Assembly (NCBI GenBank): GCA_036522835.1
Contig: DATDFB010000123.1
Location: 1-64,000 of the forward strand
From: DATDFB01 sp036522835
GTDB lineage: Bacteria; Acidobacteriota; Thermoanaerobaculia; Gp7-AA8
Direction of reading: 5' to 3'
DNA length: 64,000 nucleotides
Each line of letters begins with the position of its first letter. The stretch's first letter is position 1. Under the pieces are notes generated by a model. The model was not told the DNA's origin. It was given only the letters and a program-made list of their open reading frames with translations, and did no database searches. A program made the position numbers and the translations under genes. This document shows, in pieces, positions 33,148 through 41,869 of the stretch.

Positions 33148-35082
33148 ATGCAGCAGTTCCGTTACGACATCCGCAACGTCGCGATCATCGCCCACGTCGA
33201 CCATGGCAAGACCACGCTCGTCGACGCGCTTCTCAAGCAGGCCGGCGCGATCCGCGCGAACCAGCAGGTCGACGAGCGCGTCATGGACTCGAACGACCTC
33301 GAGAAAGAGCGCGGGATCACCATCCTCGCCAAGAACACCTCCGTCCGCTACCTCGTCGACGATCCCGACGCCCTCGGCCACGCCGCCCACCACGAAGCCA
33401 CGCACACCGCCTCGGGACACGACCTCCCGGCCGTCTTCGTTCACCCGCGCGAAGTGAAGATCAACATCGTCGACACCCCCGGCCACGCGGACTTCGGCGG
33501 CGAAGTCGAGCGCGTCCTCTCCATGGTCGACGGCGTCATCCTCCTTGTCGACGCGGCCGAGGGGCCGATGCCGCAGACGCGCTTCGTCCTGCGGAAGGCG
33601 TTGGGACTTGGCCTCCTGCCCATCGTCGTCATCAACAAAATCGACCGCCATGACGCGCGGCCGACCGAAGTCGTCAACGAAGTGTTCGACCTCATGATCG
33701 AGCTCGGCGCCTCGGACGAGCAGCTCGACTTCCCGATTCTTTATGCGATCGGACGGCAGGGCATCGTGCGCAACGAGCTCGCCGACGCCAACGACGACTG
33801 CCGCCCGCTCTTCGACGCGGTGCTCAAGCGCATCCCGCCGCCGCCCGGCAACGCCGGCGGCCCGCTGCAGCTTCTCGTCTCCGCCATCGACTACAACGAC
33901 TACGTCGGCCGCCTGGGCATCGGCCGCATCCAGCGCGGCAAAGTGCGGCAGGGCGAGGACGTCATCCTCATCCTCCGCGACGGCACGCACAAAAAAGGGC
34001 GCGTCTCGAAAGTGACGGCCTTCGAAGGGCTGCGGCGCGAGGAAGTCGACGAGGCGACGGCGGGCGAGATCGTGGCCATCGCCGGCTTCGCCGACGTCGA
34101 GATCGGCGAGACCTTCGCCGACGCCGTCGAGCCGGAGCGCCTCGAGCCGATCGCCATCGACGAGCCGACCGTATCGATGTTCTGGCTCGTCAACGACTCC
34201 CCGTTCGCCGGCACGGAAGGGAAGTTCGTCACCTCGCGCAATCTCAAGGAGCGCCTCGACCGCGAGACGCGCAAGGACGTGGCCCTGCGCGTGCGCGAGA
34301 CCGAGCAGGCCGACCGTTTCGAAGTCAGCGGGCGCGGCGAGCTGCACCTGTCGATCCTCGCCGAGAACATGCGCCGCGAGGGTTACGAGTTCGCGCTGTC
34401 GCGGCCGCAGGTCATCCTCAAAGAGATCGGCGGCAAGACCATGGAGCCGTACGAGGCCCTCGTCGTCGACATCGACGAGGCCCACGTCGGCACGATCATG
34501 GAGAAGCTGCAGGCGCGGCGCGCGGAGATGACCGACATGGTCAACCCCGGCAGCGGGCGCGTGCGCATCGAGTTCAAGATCCCCACGCGCGGCCTCTTCG
34601 GCATCCGCACGGAGTTCCTCTCCGAGACGCGCGGCACGGGCCTCCTGTACCACACGTTCCTCGAGTACGGTCCGTACCGCGGCGAGATCGCCAGCCGCGG
34701 ACGCGGCGCGCTCGTGGCGAAGGAAGGCGGCGACACGACGGCGTACGCCATCGAGCCGCTGCAGGAGCGCTCGACGCTCTTCGTCAATCCCGGCGTGAAG
34801 GTGTACGGCGGACAGATCGTCGGCGAGAACTCGCGCGACGTCGACATGGTCGTGCAGGTCTGCCGGAAGAAGCACCTGACGAACATGCGCGCCTCGACCT
34901 CGGACATGGCCGTGCAGCTCGCCCCGCCGCGCCTCCTGACGCTCGAGCAGTGCCTGGAGTGGATCGAGGACGACGAGCTCGTCGAGGTGACGCCGGAGTC
35001 GATCCGCATCCGCAAGAAGATCCTCGACCACTCCGCGCGCGAAGTGGCGCGGAAGAAGGTCGCCAAGGCGGCCGAGGCGTAA
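33148..35082 (+). CDS. typA: GTP-binding ribosome-associated protein TypA/BipA with extra insert
   Basis: 644 residues, against about 605-615 in most species. Ribosome-linked translational GTPase. G1 is AHVDHGKT, G2 region DLEKERGITI, G3 DTPGHADFGGE, G4 NKIDR. Domains II and III and the BipA-specific C-terminal region (GTGLLYHTFLEYGPYRG) are intact. About 30 residues, His- and Asp-rich (DDPDALGHAAHHEATHTASG), are inserted just before G3 where other BipA proteins have a short turn. ATG at 33148 places the G1 loop at the usual distance from the start. Confidence 0.94.
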   Translation: MQQFRYDIRNVAIIAHVDHGKTTLVDALLKQAGAIRANQQVDERVMDSNDLEKERGITILAKNTSVRYLVDDPDALGHAAHHEATHTASGHDLPAVFVHPREVKINIVDTPGHADFGGEVERVLSMVDGVILLVDAAEGPMPQTRFVLRKALGLGLLPIVVINKIDRHDARPTEVVNEVFDLMIELGASDEQLDFPILYAIGRQGIVRNELADANDDCRPLFDAVLKRIPPPPGNAGGPLQLLVSAIDYNDYVGRLGIGRIQRGKVRQGEDVILILRDGTHKKGRVSKVTAFEGLRREEVDEATAGEIVAIAGFADVEIGETFADAVEPERLEPIAIDEPTVSMFWLVNDSPFAGTEGKFVTSRNLKERLDRETRKDVALRVRETEQADRFEVSGRGELHLSILAENMRREGYEFALSRPQVILKEIGGKTMEPYEALVVDIDEAHVGTIMEKLQARRAEMTDMVNPGSGRVRIEFKIPTRGLFGIRTEFLSETRGTGLLYHTFLEYGPYRGEIASRGRGALVAKEGGDTTAYAIEPLQERSTLFVNPGVKVYGGQIVGENSRDVDMVVQVCRKKHLTNMRASTSDMAVQLAPPRLLTLEQCLEWIEDDELVEVTPESIRIRKKILDHSAREVARKKVAKAAEA

Positions 35083-35109
35083 TCGGGGTGTGATTCCGGG
35101 CCTTCGAGA

Positions 35110-35132
35110 CACTCCTCAATCAGGGAGGAGTG
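35110..35132 (+). promoter_or_regulatory. Hairpin hiding the ribosome binding site of the thiaminase-like gene
   Basis: CACTCCTC (35110-35117) pairs perfectly with GAGGAGTG (35125-35132) over a 7-nt loop. The Shine-Dalgarno GGAGGAG (35124-35130) for the ATG at 35135 lies inside this stem. Such a stem can act as a translational off-switch or RNA thermometer. The pairing is seen; regulation is inference. Confidence 0.55.
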
Positions 35133-35134
35133 CC

Positions 35135-36289
35135 ATGAAGCGACTCATCGTTGCCGTCCCGATCCTCGTCGCGCTCGGCTGCGCGACCACGGCACCGGTC
35201 GCCGCTCCGCAGGCGCCGCGGCCGCTGACGGTGGCTCTGTTTCCCTACATCCCTGACGCCGGAAACGACAATTTCAAGGCGCTCATCGCCGGGTTGACGT
35301 CCAGATTCCAGAGCCAGCATCCCGACATCCAGGTCACGATCGCGATGTCGGGCGATCCGTACGACTCGTCGACGTGGCCGGCGCTGTTCGGCGCGAGCGG
35401 ACCGAATGCCGTCGAAGTCGACACGCTGACGCTCGGCGATCTCGTGGCCAGAGGCTACATCGCGCCGCTCGACTGGCAGGAGCCGGTCTTTCCCTTCGCC
35501 GCGCCGGCCAGCCGCATCGGCGGAACGCAGTACGCCATTCCGACGTGGGTGTGCATGACGTTCTTCTACGGAACGCTCTCCAGCCGCACGATGAGCGGCG
35601 CCTGGAGCGGCTCGTGGATGCTGCCGTCGTATTACCTCGTCGCCTACACCGACAAGTACGGCTACCAACCGCTCGACAGAGTGATGACCAGCCCGCCCGA
35701 TCCCGCGGTGGTGGCGGACATGGCCACGACCATGTCGACCTGCACGCTGGCCGGGGCGAACGACTGCCTCAACGGCACGTTTGCCAATTCGCCGGCGCCG
35801 GGATTGCCGCAGATCGAGTACGTCAAGGGCACGTACGAGTCCACCACCGGCTTCTCCGAATCGTCCTACTACATCTTCGCGAACGGCGGGACGCAGCCGA
35901 GCGTCGTCACGCCGATGCAACTGGCACGCGGACAAAACCGCCCGCTCGCCTTCACCGACGGCCTGGTCGTGAACGCCGCGTCGTGTCCGGCTCAATGCGC
36001 CGCCGACGTGAAGACGTTCGCGCAGTTCCTCGATAGCCCGGCCACGCGGATCTATATCTGCTTCAGTCAGGATGCGCCCGGCAAGCCGCCGCGCCGCCTC
36101 AGCCCCGCCTCAGCAAGCTTCTACCAGCAACCGATCGTGCAGAGCGACTGGATGTATCAGCAGTTCCAGCGCGCCTTCAGCACCGCGCAGGGATTTCCGA
36201 ATCAGGGCTTCCCCGCCGCGCGCAAGACGCTGCAGAAGCAGCTCTGCACGATGCTGCAGGTCACGATTCCGGACGCCTGCAAACAGTGA
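35135..36289 (+). CDS. Thiaminase-I-like (thiamine pyridinylase-like) lipoprotein
   Basis: 384 residues. Signal peptide with lipobox-like VALGC. Periplasmic-binding-protein fold: LTVALFPYIPDAGNDNFKAL and a partner-lobe hinge. A thiaminase-I-like nucleophile stands at Cys140 in YAIPTWVCMTFFYG, and a candidate base at Glu242 in TGFSESSYYIF, matching the Cys/Glu pair of thiaminase I. That enzyme swaps the thiazole of thiamine for another base. Cys-Glu spacing is about 25 residues shorter than in the known enzyme, so thiamine binding without cleavage is also possible. The translation start lies in a hairpin. Confidence 0.62.
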   Translation: MKRLIVAVPILVALGCATTAPVAAPQAPRPLTVALFPYIPDAGNDNFKALIAGLTSRFQSQHPDIQVTIAMSGDPYDSSTWPALFGASGPNAVEVDTLTLGDLVARGYIAPLDWQEPVFPFAAPASRIGGTQYAIPTWVCMTFFYGTLSSRTMSGAWSGSWMLPSYYLVAYTDKYGYQPLDRVMTSPPDPAVVADMATTMSTCTLAGANDCLNGTFANSPAPGLPQIEYVKGTYESTTGFSESSYYIFANGGTQPSVVTPMQLARGQNRPLAFTDGLVVNAASCPAQCAADVKTFAQFLDSPATRIYICFSQDAPGKPPRRLSPASASFYQQPIVQSDWMYQQFQRAFSTAQGFPNQGFPAARKTLQKQLCTMLQVTIPDACKQ

Positions 36290-36311
36290 CGCGTTAGCAT
36301 CGCGCGCGAAC

Positions 36312-36821
36312 GTGCGCGCGCTCATCATCTTCATCCTCGTCGTCCTCCTCTTCGGCGGCTTCAACTGGCTGACCGCGCGGCAGCTCTTCCGCCTCCATCC
36401 GCGGCGGAAGCGGATCGTCGTCGCGCTCCTCGCCGCCGGCAATCTGATGTGGCTCTTCCTGCCGTGGCTGCGCGTGCGCACCGACGCCATGCGCGCCGTC
36501 CCGCTCACGCTCTGCGCGCACTCGCACGGCGGGCAATGCGGGATCCGCCCGCTGCGCTGGACGCTCGCCGGCCTCTTCATCCCCTACCACATCGGTCTCT
36601 ATCAACGCGGCGCGTCGCAGCTCTACGTCCACACCGGCGCCGGCTACTGGCTCCTGCCGTGGCGCCTCGGCATCACGCCGGAGATCGTCATCGTCGAACT
36701 GCGCGCATTCCGCCCACACGCCCGAGGAACGACGAAGGCGCCTCCGGCGGGCCGGCACGGCCGGCAGCGCTTGTCGAAGCACGTGCAGTCGCGAGAGGCG
36801 CGCCTAAAGCGGATGGCGTGA
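36312..36821 (+). pseudogene. Internally deleted YaeI-like metallophosphoesterase
   Basis: 169 residues from GTG at 36312. The N-terminal membrane region of YaeI-type metallophosphoesterases (LIIFILVVLLFGGFNWLTAR, then a second hydrophobic stretch) joins straight to the family's last part: LCAHSHGGQCGIRP (compare GHTHGGQ) and LGITPEIVIVELR. The metal-site motifs GDxH, GDxxD and GNHE between these blocks are missing, so catalysis is not expected. The last 40 residues are coded by the left end of the repeat element at 36710-36903. Confidence 0.65.
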
Positions 36822-36903
36822 GTCGGCCGAAGGCAACCAGCGCTGCCGCCCGTGGCGGCCCGCCGGAGGCGCTCCCGGTCGTCTCCCCCGGGCGTGTGGG
36901 CGG
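36710..36903. repeat. 194-bp element with 15-bp terminal inverted repeats
   Basis: Ends are CCGCCCACACGCCCG (36710-36724) and CGGGCGTGTGGGCGG (36889-36903), perfect inverted repeats. Similarity between the arms continues inward for about 65 bp, including CGCCTCCGGCGGGCC and GGCCCGCCGGAGGCG. About 63 bases lie between. No target-site duplication is obvious. It looks like a MITE or composite REP element. The left arm codes the tail of the metallophosphoesterase; the right arm precedes the glycosyltransferase. Confidence 0.75.
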
Positions 36904-36932
36904 AGTACGCGCGCTCTGCTTACAATCGCCGC

Positions 36933-38390
36933 GTGGATGAGCTCGAAGCCGCGATTGCTCCGCTGCTGTGGGGCGGCGTGGCGGCGGGGGTGGCGCTGGC
37001 GGCGATCGCCGCGGCCGTGCTGGTGCGCGGCACGCAGCGCGTGGCCGTGCCGCACGAGCGCGCCGCGACGCGCGACCGCATCGTCGTCGCGCTTCTCACG
37101 CTTCTGGGCGCCGCCGCGCGCCTGCCGGCGATGACGCGGCCGCTCGGCACCGACGAAGCCGGCACCTTTCTCTACTACGCGTCGAAGCCGCTGGCCATCG
37201 TCCTGACGATTTACGGCTCGCCGAACAACCATCTGCTGCACACGATCCTCGCGCACGTCGCCGTGCGGATGTTCGGCGACGCCGAGTGGGGGCTGCGCCT
37301 TCCGGCATTCCTCGCCGGCACCGCGCTGATTCCGCTGGCATGGTGGACGGCGCGGCGTCTCGGCTGCAACGGCGCGCTCATTGCCGCGGGTCTCGTGGCC
37401 GGCGCGCCGGCGCTCGTCGACTACTCGAACGATGCGCGCGGCTACACGCTCCTCTGCGCCTGCACGCTCGTGGCCGCCGCGGCGATGGCCGGCGTCGTCC
37501 GCCACGGGGCGCGCCGCGCCGCGATCGTCTTCGCCGCCGCCGCGGCGCTCGGGTTTTACACCGTGCCGGTGATGCTCTATCCGTTCGTCTTCATCGCCGT
37601 CGCGGCGCTCGTGAAGAGGGGCGCACGCCGTGCGCCCCTACTGGCCGCGCTCGCCGCCGCGCTCCTCCTCACCGCCGCGCTCTACGCGCCGGTCATCGCC
37701 GTCAGCGGCGTCAAGGCGATCATCGCCAATCACTTCGTCCGCCCGATCCCGCCATCGGTATTCTTCGCCGCGCTGCCGCACGTCATCGTGAGCGGTTGGA
37801 CGCGCTCGATGGCCGGCATCCCACTTGTCGTGCAGCTGCTGATCGTCATTGGCGTCGTGGCCGGGCGCAGGCTCACCCTCGCCACCGGCGCGGGCGCGCT
37901 CGCCGTCGCCGCCGTCGTCCTCGTGCAGCGCGTCCTCCCCTTCCCGCGTCTCTGGCTGCCGTTCCTGCCGCTGCTCTTCATCGCCGCGGCGTGCGGGTGG
38001 CGTTGGCCGCGCTTCGAAGCGCTCGTCGCCGTCGCCGCCGCCGTCGCCCTAGGCCTCGCCGCCGCCGCGACCGTGCGCCCGCGCGAGACCGGCGAGCTCC
38101 CGAACGTCCTCACCATCGCCCGCACGCTGCGCATGCGCGTCCGTCCCGGCGACCAGATCGTCGCCGGCGTCGCCTCCGACCTCCCCCTGGCGTTCTATCT
38201 GCGCGGCGTGCCGATCGACGTCCTCCATCCCGACGTCGCGCACGCGCGGCGCATCTTCGTCGTCACGAACCGCACCTCGGACATGACGCTGCCGCGGACG
38301 TTGGAGCTCGTGCACATCGACGCGCGCGCGTTCACGGTCCGGCGCGTCGACGACTACGGCGCCTCGGCGCTGTACGTGCTGACGAGGTGA
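36933..38390 (+). CDS. GT-C-fold membrane glycosyltransferase-like protein
   Basis: 485 residues from GTG at 36933. An earlier start at 36852 would be coded by the repeat element. It shows 10 or more hydrophobic segments. The first outside loop holds the GT-C acidic motif TRPLGTDEAGTFLYY, with GSPNNHLLHTIL next, as in ArnT/PMT-type enzymes that use lipid-linked sugars. The C-terminal soluble part is typical. Palindrome GGGCGCACGCCGTGCGCCC (37618-37638) is translated as KRGARRAPL in a cytoplasmic loop. Substrate unknown. The 3' end overlaps the sirtuin gene by 37 bases. Confidence 0.83.
   Translation: MDELEAAIAPLLWGGVAAGVALAAIAAAVLVRGTQRVAVPHERAATRDRIVVALLTLLGAAARLPAMTRPLGTDEAGTFLYYASKPLAIVLTIYGSPNNHLLHTILAHVAVRMFGDAEWGLRLPAFLAGTALIPLAWWTARRLGCNGALIAAGLVAGAPALVDYSNDARGYTLLCACTLVAAAAMAGVVRHGARRAAIVFAAAAALGFYTVPVMLYPFVFIAVAALVKRGARRAPLLAALAAALLLTAALYAPVIAVSGVKAIIANHFVRPIPPSVFFAALPHVIVSGWTRSMAGIPLVVQLLIVIGVVAGRRLTLATGAGALAVAAVVLVQRVLPFPRLWLPFLPLLFIAAACGWRWPRFEALVAVAAAVALGLAAAATVRPRETGELPNVLTIARTLRMRVRPGDQIVAGVASDLPLAFYLRGVPIDVLHPDVAHARRIFVVTNRTSDMTLPRTLELVHIDARAFTVRRVDDYGASALYVLTR
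37618..37638. repeat. In-frame palindrome, copy 1
   Basis: GGGGCGCACGCCGTGCGCCC core with 9-bp arms inside the glycosyltransferase gene. Copies 2 and 3 are at 54726-54744 and 55531-55549, all in coding regions. It keeps the frame and codes a short basic loop (RGARRAP). Confidence 0.8.
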
Positions 38391-39202
38391 CGGAGCGTCG
38401 GCCCGCACTTGGCCTCGATCTTCAGCGACGCCAGCGCGTCGCCGCGCGTGGGGCCGACGTTGACGATGGCGATGGGGATGCCGCGCTCCGCGGCGCGCTT
38501 GACGAAGCGGAAGCCCGACCAGACCGTGAGCGACGAGCCGGCCACGAGGAGCGCGTCCGCTTCGTCGACGCGCTGCATGGCCACGGCCACTTTGCCCGGC
38601 GGCACGCTCTCGCCGAAGAAGACGACGCCGGGCTTGAGCACGCCGCCGCAGCGCTCGCACGGCGGCACGGTGAAGCCGCCCACCGCGCCGCGGGCCACGT
38701 CGGCGTCGCCGTCGGGCGCGAAGTCGGCTTCGTCCGCGCGCAGATGCGCCCACCGCGCCTGCGCGAGCCACGCCGCGTTCATGGCGCCGAGCCGCTCCTG
38801 CACGTCCGCGCGCAGGAACTCGCAGCCGCAGTCGAGGCAGACCACGACGCGGTTCCGCCCGTGCAACTGCACCACGCGCCGGCTCCCCGCCTCGGCGTGC
38901 AGATCGTCGACGTTCTGCGTGATCAGAAAGCGCACGCGCCCCTGGCCCTCGAGCTCTGCGAGCGCGCGATGCGCGTCGTTCGGCCGCGCCGCGGCGAAGC
39001 GAGGCCAGCCGCGGAAGCTCCGCGCCCAGTAGAAGCGCCGCACCTCTTCGCTGCGCACGAAGGCGCTGTAGTAGATCGGCTTGTGCCGCGTCCATGCGCC
39101 GCCGGGGCTGCGATAGTCGGGAATGCCCGACTCCGTGCTGCAGCCCGCGCCGGTCAGGACGACCAGGCGCCGCGAGCGATCGAGGAAGTCGGCGAGGTCC
39201 AT
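38354..39202 (-). CDS. Sir2-family NAD-dependent deacylase
   Basis: 282 residues from ATG at 39202. Removes acyl groups from lysine using NAD. Motifs in order: LTGAGCSTESGIPDYRS (NAD-binding), FLITQNVDDLH, VVQLHGRN with the catalytic His, four zinc cysteines (CLDCGC and CERCGG), and GVVFFGESVP. The class is between bacterial SirTM and CobB types; the ends match standard length. Convergent with the glycosyltransferase; divergent from the Calx-beta gene 33 bases away. Confidence 0.93.
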   Translation of the reverse strand: MDLADFLDRSRRLVVLTGAGCSTESGIPDYRSPGGAWTRHKPIYYSAFVRSEEVRRFYWARSFRGWPRFAAARPNDAHRALAELEGQGRVRFLITQNVDDLHAEAGSRRVVQLHGRNRVVVCLDCGCEFLRADVQERLGAMNAAWLAQARWAHLRADEADFAPDGDADVARGAVGGFTVPPCERCGGVLKPGVVFFGESVPPGKVAVAMQRVDEADALLVAGSSLTVWSGFRFVKRAAERGIPIAIVNVGPTRGDALASLKIEAKCGPTLRHLVSTYSAEAP

Positions 39203-39235
39203 CAACGTTGCTAGCGTACACTCCGTATCAAGCCC

Positions 39236-40567
39236 ATGCGACGCGCCACGATCGCCGTTTTCCTGTTCAGCGCGGCGGCGCTGCGCGCGCACGCGGCCTG
39301 TCCGGTCAAGGCGCCATCGCCGTGGATGTTCATGCATGGGCCCTTCACGTTCGCGGCGGGCTCCGCCGGCACGCTCCGCCTCGCGATGTCCCTTCCTCCC
39401 GCTCCTCAACCATGCGGCCCACTCCCCTGCGACGACGTTTATGGGTTGCAGTCATGCGACGTACTGACCTGGGACTTCGGCGACGGCACGCCCCCCGTGA
39501 CGGGCACGAGGCTGAACGATGAGGAGGCGCTGATGGATCACACCTACGCGGCGCCGGGCACGTATCAGCCGGCGGTCACGATCTCGAATGCGCTCGGCCA
39601 GGTGATCCGTTATGGCGCCGTCACCGTCACCTCCGACCCGCCGGCCTACGTCGACTTCTCCCCGGCCGCCGTCACCACGCCGGAGACGGCCGGGAGCATC
39701 ACCTTCACGCTCGAGCGCAGCGGAAATCTGACGACGACGGCGACGGTGCACACCTGGCATCCGCCGCGGAATCAAGGCGAAGGGATCGAGCGCGACGTCG
39801 TCTTCGCACCCGGCGAGACGACGAAGAGCGTCACCATGAAGGTCTTCGACGATCACGCCTACACCGGCTCCGTCACCGGTTTCGTCGTCGCCACCGCCAC
39901 TGACGGAACGCTCTTTCACACCGCCAGCTTTTCGTACACGCTGACCGAGACGAGCCCGCAGCCGACCGCCACCGTCGAGGACGCGCGTGTCACCGAGGGT
40001 GGTGGAACCGCTGATGTCGTCGTGCGCGTCTCGGCGCCGTTGGGCTTTCCTGTTCTTTTCCACGCCCAGCTGGCGGATGGGACAGCGAAGGCGGGCGACG
40101 ATTACCTCGCGACGACGCCGTTCTGCGAGATGCAGCCGGGGGAAACCAATTGCGTTCTGCACGTCGGAATCGTCGACGACGACGACGCCGAGTCCGACGA
40201 GACGTTCACGGTCAAAGTCGCGGGGGACGGACCGCTCTTCCTCGGCGACACGGCCACGGTCACGATCGTCGACGACGACGCCGCCCGAATCCTGGTCGCC
40301 GAGCCGCCGTCGCTCGTCCTCCTCCCCGGCGCGCACGGCACGGTGAGGATCTCGATGCAGCCGCCCAAGCCGACGGAGCAGATGCTTGCGCTTTCGAGCA
40401 CGCATCCGGAAGTCGCGTCCGTGCCGGAGTCGCTGACCATTCCGGCGGGCGGCAGCGCCACGCTCGACATCCACGCGCTCGCGTCCGGTACGGCGAAGAT
40501 CGCGATCGGGTCGTCGTTCAGCGTCGAGGTCACCGTGGCCGTTCCGCGCCGGCGCGCCTCGCGGTAA
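39236..40567 (+). CDS. Exported PKD / Calx-beta domain protein
   Basis: 443 residues. Signal peptide MRRATIAVFLFSAAALRAHA. A PKD-like domain follows (LTWDFGDGTPPVTGT, HTYAAPGTYQPAVTI), then two Calx-beta-type repeats with characteristic ends (VFDDHAYTGSVTGF; GIVDDDDAESDETFTVKV, VTIVDDD), and a final Ig-like domain (SSTHPEVASVPESLTIPAG). A cell-surface or secreted adhesion-type protein, probably calcium-binding at DDDDAESDE. No catalytic domain. The next gene begins 29 bases on. Confidence 0.85.
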   Translation: MRRATIAVFLFSAAALRAHAACPVKAPSPWMFMHGPFTFAAGSAGTLRLAMSLPPAPQPCGPLPCDDVYGLQSCDVLTWDFGDGTPPVTGTRLNDEEALMDHTYAAPGTYQPAVTISNALGQVIRYGAVTVTSDPPAYVDFSPAAVTTPETAGSITFTLERSGNLTTTATVHTWHPPRNQGEGIERDVVFAPGETTKSVTMKVFDDHAYTGSVTGFVVATATDGTLFHTASFSYTLTETSPQPTATVEDARVTEGGGTADVVVRVSAPLGFPVLFHAQLADGTAKAGDDYLATTPFCEMQPGETNCVLHVGIVDDDDAESDETFTVKVAGDGPLFLGDTATVTIVDDDAARILVAEPPSLVLLPGAHGTVRISMQPPKPTEQMLALSSTHPEVASVPESLTIPAGGSATLDIHALASGTAKIAIGSSFSVEVTVAVPRRRASR

Positions 40568-40595
40568 AATCGTCTCCAATAGGAGATCCCCTACA

Positions 40596-41588
40596 GTGAA
40601 AACATTCTTCAAGGTGCTGGGCATCGCTCTGCTGGTTGTCGTCGCGCTCGCCGCCGGCGCGCTCGCGTGGGTTTCGCTCAAGAAGCCGGCGCAGCGGCCG
40701 CCCTCGGCGGAGAAGATCGAAGCGACGCCGGAGCGCCTGGCGCGCGGCCGCTACCTCGGCGAGCACGTCGCCGACTGCGTCGGCTGTCACTCCGACCACC
40801 TCACCACGTACGGCTTCCCGGTCAAGCCCGGAACGGAGGGGACGGGCGGGTACATCTTCGACAAGAAGATCGGCTTCCCCGGCGTCGTCGCCGCGCAGAA
40901 CATCACGCAGCATCCGACGGACGGCCTCGGCAACTGGACCGACGGCGAGATCCTCCGCGCGCTGCGCGAAGGCGTCGACCGCAACGGCGACGCCATCTTC
41001 CCGATGATGCCGTGGCAGCACCTGCGGAATTTGAGCGACGAGGACGCGAAGTCGATCGTCGTCTACCTCCGCACGCTCAAGCCGCTGCCGAATCACGTGC
41101 CCGACAAGAAGCTCGACTTCCCCGTCAACTACATCGTGAAGTTCCTCCCCAAGCCGCTCGACGGCCCGGTGGTCGGGCCCGACCGCAAGGACACCGTGGC
41201 GTACGGCAAGTACCTCTCGCGCATCGGCGGCTGCTACGAGTGCCACACGCCGCACGACGAGCACAACACCATGATCGAGGCGCAGGGGTTCAGCGGCGGA
41301 TGGGAGATGGCCGGCCCCTGGGGCCGCAACATCACCGCGAACCTGACGCCCGATCCCGAGAACTACATGGGCCACGCCACGAAGGCGGAGTTCATCGGCC
41401 GTTTCCACGCCTTCGCCAGCATCAACGCCGCGAACGCGCCGGCAGCACCGCCGGGACGCAACACGGTCATGCCCTGGCTGGCCTTCTCCGGCATGACGGA
41501 CGAAGACCTCGGCGCGATCTATGACTACCTCAAGACTCTCCCGCCGGTGAAGAAGAAGATCAATACGTTCCCGGACGCCAAGGGGTGA
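40596..41588 (+). CDS. Membrane-anchored dihaem cytochrome c
   Basis: 330 residues from GTG at 40596, with AGGAG about 10 nt upstream. One N-terminal helix (LGIALLVVVALAAGALAW) anchors two cytochrome-c domains with haem motifs CVGCH and CYECH. The segments PVKPGTEGTGGYIF and NITANLTPDPEN match the gluconate/alcohol dehydrogenase cytochrome subunit type. A periplasmic electron carrier. It lies 7 kb from the PQQ dehydrogenase operon and is not in the same transcription unit. Confidence 0.87.
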   Translation: MKTFFKVLGIALLVVVALAAGALAWVSLKKPAQRPPSAEKIEATPERLARGRYLGEHVADCVGCHSDHLTTYGFPVKPGTEGTGGYIFDKKIGFPGVVAAQNITQHPTDGLGNWTDGEILRALREGVDRNGDAIFPMMPWQHLRNLSDEDAKSIVVYLRTLKPLPNHVPDKKLDFPVNYIVKFLPKPLDGPVVGPDRKDTVAYGKYLSRIGGCYECHTPHDEHNTMIEAQGFSGGWEMAGPWGRNITANLTPDPENYMGHATKAEFIGRFHAFASINAANAPAAPPGRNTVMPWLAFSGMTDEDLGAIYDYLKTLPPVKKKINTFPDAKG

Positions 41589-41591
41589 TGT

Positions 41592-41644
41592 GGAGTGCGG
41601 CGGCCACGCCGCCGCTGTCGGAGAGCGCCGGCATGGCCGGCGGC
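41592..41644. repeat. Dispersed double-hairpin (REP-like) element, copy 1
   Basis: GGAGTGCGGCGGCCACGCC and AGCGCCGGCATGGCCGGCG form two adjacent hairpins. The same arrangement, with the same flanking GGAGTGC, is found at 55751-55805 inside the ctaG gene. This copy is intergenic, after the dihaem cytochrome gene, and may also end its transcript. Confidence 0.75.
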
Positions 41645-41670
41645 GTCTCGCCGCCCGGTCCATTTTTGTA

Positions 41671-41699
41671 TTGACAAAATAGTTGGGGCGACTTAGATT
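41671..41699 (+). promoter_or_regulatory. Strong sigma-70-type promoter
   Basis: TTGACA (41671-41676), exact 17-bp spacer, TAGATT (41694-41699): a near-consensus housekeeping promoter, rare in this GC-rich window. It drives the small operon that follows at 41726 onward. Confidence 0.75.
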
Positions 41700-41725
41700 T
41701 CGAACGTTCCGCTAGGAGGTGGTGA

Positions 41726-41869
41726 ATGTCCGGTTCGCGAAAGATCAAATTGATTAAAGGACCACCTCATGATCGAGCTCAACGCCCTGAAAGTGACGAT
41801 GCTCTTCCCCGTCTTCGCGAACGATGGCTCACCTTTCCCGGTGCAAACGTGGAACTGGTGGCTCGATAG
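41726..41869 (+). CDS. Possible 47-residue leader peptide
   Basis: ATG at 41726 follows an excellent Shine-Dalgarno AGGAGG by six bases. Reads MSGSRKIKLIKGPPHDRAQ and ends at TAG 41867-41869, overlapping the next gene in another frame. The Shine-Dalgarno region GAGGTGGT (41716-41723) can pair with ACCACCTC (41761-41768), just before the next ATG at 41769. This arrangement suits leader-controlled translation. Not similar to any known protein. Confidence 0.4.
   Translation: MSGSRKIKLIKGPPHDRAQRPESDDALPRLRERWLTFPGANVELVAR

Noticed and set aside
35083..35134. TPP riboswitch before the thiaminase-like gene
   Set aside because: Only 52 bases are available and no THI-box (CTGAGA) sequence is seen. 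A simple hairpin explains the leader.
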